Source: Streptomyces lydicus
GTDB taxonomy: Bacteria > Actinomycetota > Actinomycetes > Streptomycetales > Streptomycetaceae
Direction: 5' to 3'
Length of the DNA: 64,000 nt
NCBI RefSeq assembly: GCF_000717345.1
Contig: NZ_JNZA01000021.1
Span: forward strand, 54,902 to 118,901
Under the pieces are notes generated by a model, which searched no databases, was not told the origin of the DNA, and saw nothing but the letters and a program-made list of their open reading frames with translations. This document shows positions 10,625 to 18,369 of the stretch, piece by piece; the stretch's first letter is position 1, and the number at the start of each line of letters is the position of its first letter. The position numbers and the translations under genes are program-made.

Positions 10625-12532
10625 ATGGCCACCGTCCCCGTCACCCGGGACCCCACCGACCGCCACGACCGCATCCGCGCCGTCCGCGCCAAGCTCCGGC
10701 AACCCACCCCCCTCAGCCGGGAGTCATACGCCCTGCTGCTGATCCTGGCAGCCGCCGCGGTGCTCTACACCTGGGCCATCGACCGTGCCGCGGTGCACCC
10801 GTACTACAGCGCGGCCGTGCGGTCGATGGCGGCGGACTGGCACGCCTTCGTCTTCGGCGGGCTCGACCCGAGCGGCTCGATCAGCGTGGACAAAATCCCC
10901 GGAGCGCTGTGGCCGCAGGCCCTTTCCGTCCGGATCCTCGGGCCGTACAACTGGGCGGCAGTACTGCCGCAGGTGCTGGAGGGCCTCCTCGCCGTCTGGG
11001 CGCTGCACCGGATCGTGCGTGCCTGGGCCGGGCCGTTGGCAGGGCTGCTGGCCGCGCTGGCACTCACCCTCACCCCGGTCACCGTCGCGCTCAACCGGCA
11101 CAACATCCCCGACACCCTGCTCGTCCTGCTGCTGGTCCTGGCGGCGGGGTCGCTGCAGAAGGCCGTCCGTACCGGGAGACTGCTGCCGCTGCTCGTCTGC
11201 GGGGCATGGGTGGGACTGGCCTTCCAGGCCAAGATGCTCCAGGCATGGCTCGTCCTGCCGGTCTTCGCCGCGGTGTACCAGTTCGCAGCGCCCGGCCCCT
11301 GGTGGGACCGGGCCCGGCGGCTGCTGCTCGCCGGGTTCACCGCACTCGTCGTCTCCTGCTCCTGGCTGCTGCTGGTATGGGCCTCCCCCGCCGCGAACCG
11401 TCCCTACCTCGACGGAACCAGCAACAACAACCCCTTCACCCTGGTCTTCGGCTACAACGGGCTGAGCCGCTTCGGCCACGACCCGCACGCGCTGGGCGCC
11501 GTCGCCGGGACCGCCGCCAGCCGCACCAGCGGGAACACTGGGTGGAGCATGGTGGTCAACCATGACGTGGGCCCGCAGATCGCCTGGCTCCTGCCGCTCG
11601 CCGTACTGGCCTTGGCGCTGGGCGTGTGGTGGCGCGCCGGACGACCGCGCACCGACGGGCTGCGGGCCGGGTTCCTGCTCTGGGGCGGCTGGCTGGTGAT
11701 GCACCTCGTGGTCTTCAGCAACTCCAACGGCAACCACGGCTACTACACGGCCGTACTGGCCCCGGCCCTCGCCGCGCTGACCGGTGGCGGAATCGCGCTC
11801 TTCCGGTCCGAGTACCGCGCCGGCGGCCGACGCCGGGCGGCGCTGCCCGTCGCTGTCGGGCTCACGGCACTGTGGGCCGCGGTCATCGACGGCCCGCACA
11901 GCGAATTCGTGCCCTGGCTGCTGCCGGTGGTGCTGATGCTCGGCCTGTGCGGGACCGTCGGACTGTGGACCAGCGGGCCCCGCACCACCCGAGCGGCCAT
12001 GCACGGCGCCCTGGCGGCGTCGCTGGCGGCCGTGCTCCTCGCCCCGGCCGTCTGGGCCGCCTCCTGCCTGAACCCGCGCTACCCCGGCTCACCGATCGAA
12101 CCCCTGGCCGGCCCCGTCGGCCCCGGCTTCCACGGTACGCACCATCACCGGGCCAAGGTCCTCCGGAACCCCTTGAACACACCGTCCGCACGGGACACCG
12201 CACTGCTGGACTACCTCTCCGCGCACCGTTCCGGGGAGAAGTACCTGCTCGCCACCCAGGCCGCGTACGGCGCCGAGCCCCTGCTGCGCGCCACCCCCCA
12301 ACCCCTCCTGGTCATGGGCGGCTTCACCGGCCTGACCCCCTATCCGACCGCACCACGGCTCAGGGACCTGGTCTCCGCCCACCAACTGCGCTACGCCCTC
12401 CTCACCACGCGCCGACCGTCCACTCCGGCGTCGGTCTGGGTGAAGAAAAGCTGCACCCGCGTCTCCCCAAGCGCCTACGGTCAGATCTCGGACGGAAGCT
12501 TCACCCTCTACGACTGCGCTGGAGGCAAATGA
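10625..12532 (+). CDS. GT39/ArnT-like membrane glycosyltransferase
   Basis: 635-residue polytopic protein with roughly ten hydrophobic helices, of the dolichyl/polyprenyl-phosphate-dependent PMT/ArnT superfamily. The first periplasmic loop carries the conserved SVDKIPGALWPQA segment and a later loop has SNSNGNHGYYTAVLAP, both typical of the actinobacterial family. It transfers a sugar from a lipid carrier to an extracytoplasmic acceptor. ATG 10625 follows AGGAGAG and lies 41 bases after the peptidase stop, so it is the last gene of the polymer operon. The acceptor could be the polymer, the peptidase or a wall glycan; this is inference. Confidence 0.85.
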   Translation: MATVPVTRDPTDRHDRIRAVRAKLRQPTPLSRESYALLLILAAAAVLYTWAIDRAAVHPYYSAAVRSMAADWHAFVFGGLDPSGSISVDKIPGALWPQALSVRILGPYNWAAVLPQVLEGLLAVWALHRIVRAWAGPLAGLLAALALTLTPVTVALNRHNIPDTLLVLLLVLAAGSLQKAVRTGRLLPLLVCGAWVGLAFQAKMLQAWLVLPVFAAVYQFAAPGPWWDRARRLLLAGFTALVVSCSWLLLVWASPAANRPYLDGTSNNNPFTLVFGYNGLSRFGHDPHALGAVAGTAASRTSGNTGWSMVVNHDVGPQIAWLLPLAVLALALGVWWRAGRPRTDGLRAGFLLWGGWLVMHLVVFSNSNGNHGYYTAVLAPALAALTGGGIALFRSEYRAGGRRRAALPVAVGLTALWAAVIDGPHSEFVPWLLPVVLMLGLCGTVGLWTSGPRTTRAAMHGALAASLAAVLLAPAVWAASCLNPRYPGSPIEPLAGPVGPGFHGTHHHRAKVLRNPLNTPSARDTALLDYLSAHRSGEKYLLATQAAYGAEPLLRATPQPLLVMGGFTGLTPYPTAPRLRDLVSAHQLRYALLTTRRPSTPASVWVKKSCTRVSPSAYGQISDGSFTLYDCAGGK

Positions 12533-13583
12533 CCTCCTCCCACGGCGAGTTCAGGGGCCTACACACTCACGGACCGCGACGGCTCCCGTACGCAGGCGGC
12601 TGCATCGTCACTCCGCATCCGGGACAGACGACGGCTTCGCACACTCGCTGATGGGGCGTCACCTACGTCGGCCAGTGCGAGGTTACGTGGCCCACCCAAT
12701 GGACGATCTGCAGGCGGCGGCCCGGATCGCCCTGCGCTCCATGGGGCCTCGAGCAGCGCCACCATCTCTGGCCGGCCCCTGCCGGCCTACGCCGACAGTG
12801 CGCTCGGCTACGTGGAAGAGCTCGGCTCGATCACCCCGGGGGATTCCGGGCGGGCGACCTGTGCGGGCGCGGCTGCCATACGAGACTGTGCCCTCGCCGT
12901 GTCGCGCGGTCTCGGCCACGGCAGGCTCTGGATCGCTACCTCAAGGATCTTAGCGGGCCGCTGCACAGCCGCCTCGCACACTTCGGCCGCGGCGGCCCCG
13001 GGGCGCCGTGGTCTCCAACGCCGGCAGGATCGGGGGCTGCCACGGACGTCTGCCTGGACGCAGGACGACCGTTCCCGAGCCGGCGTCTGACCTTACGAGG
13101 GAGTTACTCACCATTCTTACGAGAGGGTCGGTGCCGGAAACCCGATCGACACCACCCGACGGTGACCGTGCAGACGCTGAGCGACTGCTCGGACCGGCTC
13201 GCACGATCCGGATCTGTTTATGCCGCCCTGGTCGCTCTGGTGCCGACTGCAGCGGCCGCGGCCACGGCCTGAGGGGAGACCCTTCCAGGCCAGTGCCCGA
13301 CGGCCCTGCCCCGCATTCAGGAAGCTGACGCCAAGATCCGGACCATGCCCGGACCAACACCCTCTACCAGGGCTCTGACGACAAGGACCCCCGCCACCCC
13401 TTCTCCGCCGAATACCAGCTGGCCAAGCGACCGGAGCCAGGCAAGACGAGCATCTGGCAGCACGCCGAGCTTGGCCAGTCACCCACCAGGCGGAGCCTTC
13501 GCCGCTACCCCAGGATCGATTCAGGCAGTGATCTACCAGGCGGCTCCGCTCCCATAAGTGAGACTCCGAACGGCAGGTGCGGC
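12533..13583. other. Gene-poor eroded DNA
   Basis: About 1 kb without a convincing intact gene. Several stretches keep codon-like bias but are interrupted. For example, the frame from about 13353 up to the next start reads like protein (NTLYQGSDDKDP, then HPFSAEYQLAK) but has no start. A short frame ends in an Ala/Thr-rich stretch at about 13269. A direct repeat at 13325-13358 recurs at 14261. This looks like debris of old insertions or deletions rather than a regulatory region. Confidence 0.45.
13325..13358. repeat. Short direct repeat, copy A
   Basis: 34 bases starting CTGACGCCAAGATCCGGACC. The first 20 are identical to 14261-14280 and the remainder is similar (AT/GC..CGGACCAA). The two copies bracket the unknown gene at 13584-14081, as recombination scars or ends of an inserted segment would. 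Confidence 0.6.
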
Positions 13584-14081
13584 ATGACGCGCGACAAAGC
13601 AGTGACAGTGAAACTGCGAACCTTCGTGGTTTCCGATTCCCGAGAATTCACGCCCATTGAGTTTGCCGGAATCACCTTCTCCCGGGATCGGCGAATCCAA
13701 GGGGGGATCGAGCTCTATGTCGGTGACTCCCTGATCCTCGGACGCAGTGACACCGACACGATCGATGCACTCTGGTCTTTGCTCCTCACCTATGTTGAGG
13801 GCTTCATGGCGGGCCGGAGTGGGGTGCTCAATTTTCCAGAGCGCAGGTTTACCTTCAGCCTGAAAAAGATGGGCCGCGGAGAAATCTTGGCGAAGTTTAC
13901 CGACCGAGAGGAGAAGCGGGCGGCCGTAGGCCGAGAGAAGGACGTCCTGGAAGCTCTGACGTCAGGCGCCGTGGAGTTCTTCAGTGCCCTTCTGGGCTTC
14001 TCTCCCAGGGACGATTGGAGCTATAGAAGGGACCTCAATACGGCGCAGCGTTTGCATGCGGAGTGTTCAAGGCTTCAATGA
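13584..14081 (+). CDS. Hypothetical protein, 165 aa
   Basis: I do not recognise this family. The protein is soluble, without a signal peptide or membrane segment, and of ordinary amino-acid mix (FVVSDSREFTPIEF near the start, an alpha-helical middle TIDALWSLLLTYVEGFM, a charged C-terminus). Base composition is visibly less GC-rich than in neighbours. Together with the flanking 34-bp direct repeat and surrounding debris, this suggests a separate origin. The look of one compact domain with beta strands followed by helices is reminiscent of small immunity or accessory proteins, but nothing supports a specific role. Confidence 0.6.
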   Translation: MTRDKAVTVKLRTFVVSDSREFTPIEFAGITFSRDRRIQGGIELYVGDSLILGRSDTDTIDALWSLLLTYVEGFMAGRSGVLNFPERRFTFSLKKMGRGEILAKFTDREEKRAAVGREKDVLEALTSGAVEFFSALLGFSPRDDWSYRRDLNTAQRLHAECSRLQ

Positions 14082-14260
14082 TCGGGCGGGTCTCTTCATT
14101 GCTGATCTTCCTGGGCCGGCACGTCCGTGAAGCGTGGACACGCTGCCCGGTTCCGCGCTTGTCGCACCAGGCAGCATCAGCAACGAGAGGCCCCACCGGG
14201 CAACTTCTGACGGGGCCTCTGCCTGTGGCGCGACGACAGACCTGGCTCAGTAGGCAGGAA

Positions 14261-14294
14261 CTGACGCCAAGATCCGGACCGTATGCGGACCAAT
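14261..14294. repeat. Short direct repeat, copy B
   Basis: Second copy of the repeat at 13325. The 20-base core CTGACGCCAAGATCCGGACC is identical and the flanks are similar. It ends about 60 bases before the displaced aldehyde dehydrogenase end. Confidence 0.6.
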
Positions 14295-14352
14295 GCTCCC
14301 CCGATGGCAGTCATCACCACCATTTCAGCAGGTCAGCACCACCGTGAACGCT

Positions 14353-14412
14353 GTACACCAGCAGACGAAGAACTTGCTGGTGTCTTACTCGCCGAAGAAG
14401 CTGGGGTTCTTC
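14353..14412 (+). pseudogene. Displaced 3' end of an aldehyde dehydrogenase
   Basis: Twenty codons encode [20 protein letters not shown], nearly the same C-terminus as the intact dehydrogenase at 1135-2658. Where that gene has a TAG stop this copy reads CAA, and nothing resembling the rest of the gene lies upstream. Similarity continues past the coding part: the hairpin motif GGCGCCTGAC..GG.CTTTT.CC and the stretch GTTCCTCCCACC...CCCGCTCC also match 2670-2830, so about 230 bases were copied or left behind. The segment ends against the broken AsnC gene. Confidence 0.75.
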
Positions 14413-14649
14413 CAAGGTCCCGATGAATGGCGCCTGACATGGTCTTTTACCGGTCGGGCGCCTTTCGCGCGGCCCGCCTGGGCCGACGGCCGGTAGAGGT
14501 TGCCTCTCCCCGTTCCTCCCACCGGCAGCCCGCTCCCGACCAGCGCTTTCCGCCAGTTACGGACCAAGCGGCGCACTCACAGCGCCGGAGCCGGGGACAT
14601 CCGCCGTGCTCGCGCGCTGCTGGTGACAGGGAGCGCGCCGACCTGGTGA

Positions 14650-15233
14650 CAAGCAGTGTGCTGTGGGCGAGCGAGAGCCAGAGCAACGTTCGGGCGTGCG
14701 CGCCGAACATGCGCCAGTCGACGTCGATGTCGAGAGAGAGCAGGCCGTGTTCGCGCAGCTCCGTCATCCGGCGCCGGACCGTCGTCGGCGACCAGCCGGT
14801 CGCCGCGGCCAACTGCTCGAACCCGGCCCGGCCGTCGGTCGCGAGCAGGGCGAGGAGCTTGCGGTCACCGTCGTCGAGCCGCACCGGTCCCCGTCGATGT
14901 GGCATCGGAGGCGGGCGCAGTCGCTCGATCGCCTCCTCGTCCAGCCACCCGAGTTTTCCGACCAGGTTGTTCGGGCCGCCGTAGAAGGCGTGCAGCACGG
15001 AGTGCGCGGTCACGCCCTCCACGCGCGGGGTGCGGGCCCAGCGCGGTTGGGGCGACCCCGCCGAGCACCCGTACCGCCCCGGTCGACCGCAACCGGGCGT
15101 AGCGGCGGGCGATGGTGCGATCCGACACGCCGAGAACCTCGGCGATGGTGCTGAACGGGGCACGGCCGTCGATCTGCAGGGCGTGCACGAGCCGCCGATC
15201 GAGCTCGTCGTAGTCGGATTCCACCGAGATCAA
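14650..15233 (-). pseudogene. Decayed Lrp/AsnC-family regulator
   Basis: The start (DYDELDRRLVHALQIDGRAPF, then STIAEVLGVSDRTIARRYARL) is a clear AsnC-type helix-turn-helix. After about 70 residues the reading frame shifts. The other frame then supplies RVEGVTAHSVLHAFYGGPNNLVGKLGWLDEEAIERLRPPP and a second HTH (DRKLLALLATDGRAGFEQLA, then ATGWSPTTVRRR). Two-HTH members of this family are usually ~320 residues. Here an internal stretch is missing at the frame change and the C-terminus is lost near 14650. It is divergent from the intact FAD monooxygenase at 15340, which it probably once controlled. Confidence 0.8.
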
Positions 15234-15339
15234 GTTAGGAGGTGTCAGATTTCAACGCAATGGAGCCGGTTTCTGGCTTGGGCGGCTCGGCCGACGGAGC
15301 GTTGCTCTTGTCCTGATCAACGCAAGCAGAGGAGAGTCC

Positions 15340-16776
15340 GTGGACACCGATGTGCTCATCGTCGGCGCCGGCCCGACCGGAATGACGCTGGCCAACGAGC
15401 TGCTGATAGCGGGGGTGTCGACCGTGCTGGCCGACAAGCTGTCGCAGCGCAGCGACCTGTCCAGGGCCGGCGGCGTGCAGTCCCGCACGCTGGAGGCGCT
15501 CGACCAACGAGGGCTGCTGGAGCCTTTGCTGGCCACCGGAGAGCACCCCGCCATCACTGGCCACTTCGCCGGTATCCCCCTCCCGCACGACGCCAACCGG
15601 CACCGTCTGCCATGGCGGTCCGTGCCGCAGGTGGTGATCGAGGAATTCTTCGAGCAGCATCTCGCCGCGCACGGCCTCCACGTCCGGCGGGACCACGAAC
15701 TGGTCGCCCTCGCCCAGGACGACGACGGGGTCACCGCGGCCTTCGCCAACGGCGCCACCCTCCGTTCCCGTTACCTCGTCGCCGCCGACGGCGCTCACAG
15801 CGCCGTGCGGTCGCTGCTGCGGGCCGGATTCCCCGGTCAGCCGGGTACGTTGACGATCGCCGCGGCCGACGTGCGGTTGGGCGGCGTCGATGCGCCGACG
15901 TCGCACACCTGGAACGAGGACGGGCACTGGGCGGCAGTGTTCCCGCTCGGCACCGATCCGCAGGGCAGACAGCTGCACCGACTGGTCCTCGGCGGGCCGG
16001 GCCGGTCACTGCCGAGGGATATCCCGGTGACCGAAGACGAAATCCGCCATGGCCTGAGCACCGTGTTCGGACCGCGGGTGCACCTCCTCGAACTGCGCTA
16101 CGCCCGCCGTATCACCAACGCGTCACGGCAGGTCGAGCAGTATCGCCACGGGCGGGTGTTCCTTGCGGGCGATGCCGCCCATGTCCACCTTCCGCTCGGC
16201 GCACAGGGCATGAACACCGGGATGCAGGACGCGCTCAACCTCGGTTGGAAGCTCGGCGCCGCCGTGCACGGCTGGGCACCGGAGAATCTGCTCGACACGT
16301 ATCACGCGGAACGGCATCCGGCCGGGGCCGCCGTATTGCGCAACGTCCGGGCACAGAGCCTGCTGATGGACTGGGCCGGCACCCGCGATCCGGAGGTGCT
16401 GGCCGCCCGGGAGATCTTCACCGCCATGGCCCAACTGCCGGACACCCAGCGCCATCTGGCCGACCTGATGTCCGGGATGGCCATCCGCTATCCCCTGCAC
16501 GGCACCGAAGCCCATTCGCTCGTCGGCCGGCCCGCACCGGACCTGGATCTCGGCCCGGCCCGGGTGCACGAACTGCTGCGCTCCGGGCACGGCATCCTGC
16601 TGGACCCGGGCGACACGTTCGCCGGGGTCGCCGGCCCCTGGTCGGACCGGGTGGACCGGGTGGGCCAGGGCGCCCGCACCGAACCGATGCTCATCCGGCC
16701 GGACGGCTACGTGTGCTGGGCTGGCGCGGCCGACCCGGAACCGGCGCTCAACCGCTGGTTCGGCGAACCCCGCTGA
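15340..16776 (+). CDS. FAD-dependent monooxygenase, PHBH/aromatic hydroxylase type
   Basis: 478-residue flavoprotein of class A monooxygenases (p-hydroxybenzoate hydroxylase fold). The N-terminal dinucleotide fold is VGAGPTGMTLA, the middle has RYLVAADGAHSAVR (DG motif), and the GD motif is RVFLAGDAAHVHLPLGAQGMNTGMQDALNLGWKL. A C-terminal thioredoxin-like tail is present, as in anthracycline and rifampicin-type hydroxylases. It would hydroxylate an aromatic or polyketide substrate using NAD(P)H and O2; the substrate is unknown. GTG 15340 follows AGAGGAGAG. The adjacent divergent AsnC regulator is broken, so control may be lost. A hairpin terminator follows at 16788. Confidence 0.9.
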   Translation: MDTDVLIVGAGPTGMTLANELLIAGVSTVLADKLSQRSDLSRAGGVQSRTLEALDQRGLLEPLLATGEHPAITGHFAGIPLPHDANRHRLPWRSVPQVVIEEFFEQHLAAHGLHVRRDHELVALAQDDDGVTAAFANGATLRSRYLVAADGAHSAVRSLLRAGFPGQPGTLTIAAADVRLGGVDAPTSHTWNEDGHWAAVFPLGTDPQGRQLHRLVLGGPGRSLPRDIPVTEDEIRHGLSTVFGPRVHLLELRYARRITNASRQVEQYRHGRVFLAGDAAHVHLPLGAQGMNTGMQDALNLGWKLGAAVHGWAPENLLDTYHAERHPAGAAVLRNVRAQSLLMDWAGTRDPEVLAAREIFTAMAQLPDTQRHLADLMSGMAIRYPLHGTEAHSLVGRPAPDLDLGPARVHELLRSGHGILLDPGDTFAGVAGPWSDRVDRVGQGARTEPMLIRPDGYVCWAGAADPEPALNRWFGEPR

Positions 16777-16787
16777 GCCGACGTTCA

Positions 16788-16819
16788 GACCGCCGGCCGT
16801 CATGGAGAGGCCGGCGGTC
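16788..16819 (+). terminator. Hairpin terminator after FAD monooxygenase
   Basis: Perfect 11-bp inverted repeat GACCGCCGGCC / GGCCGGCGGTC with a 10-base loop, 12 bases after the monooxygenase stop. From there to 17105 I see no gene. Confidence 0.75.
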
Positions 16820-17105
16820 GTCGGTGGGCGCCGATGGTGACGCATACCGCGGGAACCACGGCCACGCCCTTCGTGGCCCTGTCGAACAGAGAAGGCGACA
16901 CCGCCGCGAGTGCCCTTGCAGGCAAGTCCTCCGTCAGTTGACGGATGTAACACCGGGCGGACCTCCGTACGTTGGCACCGCCGCAGCAGGGCCACAGCCA
17001 GGGACGGGACGCTTCCCCCCTCGTCCGAAGGCGTTGCCGCGGCAAGAGGGCCGGTTACCCACCCGCCCCCACAGGCAAGAACTGCCCGAGGAGAACCGAA
17101 TAACC

Positions 17106-18245
17106 ATGATCACCGAGCCGACCCCCCACGGGCCAGCGCGGCGGACGACGGCCGCGTTTGCCGCGGTCGCCTTCGTCGCCCTCGCCACCTCAGTCTCTCC
17201 GCTCACGACCGGAACGGCTCACGCGGACACCCCCGCCATGACCGGCCTGTCCCTGTCGCCGCGTCTGCCCCAGAGCGACGGCCTTGCGCCGTCATTGGAC
17301 CTGGCTGCGGACTCACCGGACTACAAGACCGAAATGGTCATCAACAAGTCACCTATGGCGAGTTGGAGCATCCTTCCCAACGGGGACGGGAGTTTCCTGA
17401 TCCGCAACGACAAGACGCAGAAGTGCGTCGACTTCAACACCGACAACGGCCACCTCGTCGAGCCGGCGTACTGCGACCAGAAAAACAGCAAGCAGAATTG
17501 GTATCTGCAGCCCTCGAACGGTGGTGACGGCTACTACCTGATCCGGAACGTCAACACCGATAAGTGCATGGATGTGTTCGGGGGAAGCAGTAACGACGGC
17601 ACAACCGTGGGTATCCACGACTGCAACGGTGCCAACAATCAGGAGTGGACCGTCGGCCCGACGCCCAGCCCGGACTACACGGGCCCCACCCTCGCGGACC
17701 TGGCCACCGCGTACGCCCTGAAGCAGTGCAGCAACGGTGCCGGCACCGTCAAGTCGTGCGATTACGCGGTCACCGGCGACAGCGTGGCTTCCGTGGGGGA
17801 CCTGAAGCGGGTCAGCTCCAACGTGTGGAACAACAGCACCGACGCCGGGGAACGGACCATCACCTGGACGCAGACCACGTCCCAGACCAATACGGTGGGC
17901 ACCTCCCTCACCGTCACCAGCGAGGTCGGGGTCAACGTCGAATTCGTCACGGCCAAGGTCAGTACGGCGCTCACCGCACGCTACGAGCACTCGTGGACCC
18001 AGACCGACGCCGTGAGCGACGCGAACAAGATATCCGTGAAGCCGGGCAACTACAGCTGGGCCATGCGAGGCCAGCTGATGAAGACGGTGACGGGCAAGTG
18101 GACGTTCACCAATGATCTCGGTGACACCTGGTCCGGCGACGGCACCGCCACCGTGCCCGCGAAGGACGGCACCGACAGTCGCAGCAGCGACCTGGTGCTG
18201 TGCACGAGCGACAGCCCCGCTCCGGAGTGCGTCAACAACCGTTGA
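17106..18245 (+). CDS. Secreted ricin-type lectin with aerolysin-like C-terminal region
   Basis: 379 residues. A signal peptide ends near residue 40 (GTAHA then DTPAMTG). Residues ~75-185 form a ricin-B/CBM13-like lectin with QxW-type repeats (SKQNWYLQPS, NNQEWTVGPT) and paired Cys (KCVDFN/YCDQ, KCMDVF/DCNG). The C-terminal half has long alternating Ser/Thr strands (GERTITWTQTTSQTNTVGTS, then LTVTSEVGVNV) and TALTARYEHSWTQT. It resembles aerolysin/ETX-MTX2-type beta-pore-forming modules, so it may bind glycans and act on membranes. CGAGGAGAACC precedes ATG 17106; the frame is open far upstream but without a signal peptide there. Toxicity is inference. Confidence 0.75.
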   Translation: MITEPTPHGPARRTTAAFAAVAFVALATSVSPLTTGTAHADTPAMTGLSLSPRLPQSDGLAPSLDLAADSPDYKTEMVINKSPMASWSILPNGDGSFLIRNDKTQKCVDFNTDNGHLVEPAYCDQKNSKQNWYLQPSNGGDGYYLIRNVNTDKCMDVFGGSSNDGTTVGIHDCNGANNQEWTVGPTPSPDYTGPTLADLATAYALKQCSNGAGTVKSCDYAVTGDSVASVGDLKRVSSNVWNNSTDAGERTITWTQTTSQTNTVGTSLTVTSEVGVNVEFVTAKVSTALTARYEHSWTQTDAVSDANKISVKPGNYSWAMRGQLMKTVTGKWTFTNDLGDTWSGDGTATVPAKDGTDSRSSDLVLCTSDSPAPECVNNR

Positions 18246-18314
18246 CCGGTACCGGGCACTCCCCCGTGACCCGAGTGCAGTCCGCCGCGTGATCTGACGG
18301 CACGCCGTCGGACG

Positions 18315-18347
18315 GTTCCCCGGCCTCCGCGAACGGAGCCGGGGAAC
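18315..18347. terminator. Bidirectional hairpin terminator
   Basis: GTTCCCCGGCCTCCG-cgaa-CGGAGCCGGGGAAC forms a ~14-bp stem with one bulged base and a GNRA-like cgaa loop. It lies between the convergent lectin and LAL regulator genes and can serve both. Confidence 0.75.
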
Positions 18348-18369
18348 AACGCGTCGAGCCCCGAAGGGG

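Noticed and set aside
15030..17105. Upstream extension of the lectin-toxin frame
   Set aside because: It overlaps the FAD monooxygenase in another frame and lacks a leader; the signal peptide and ribosome site place the start at 17106.
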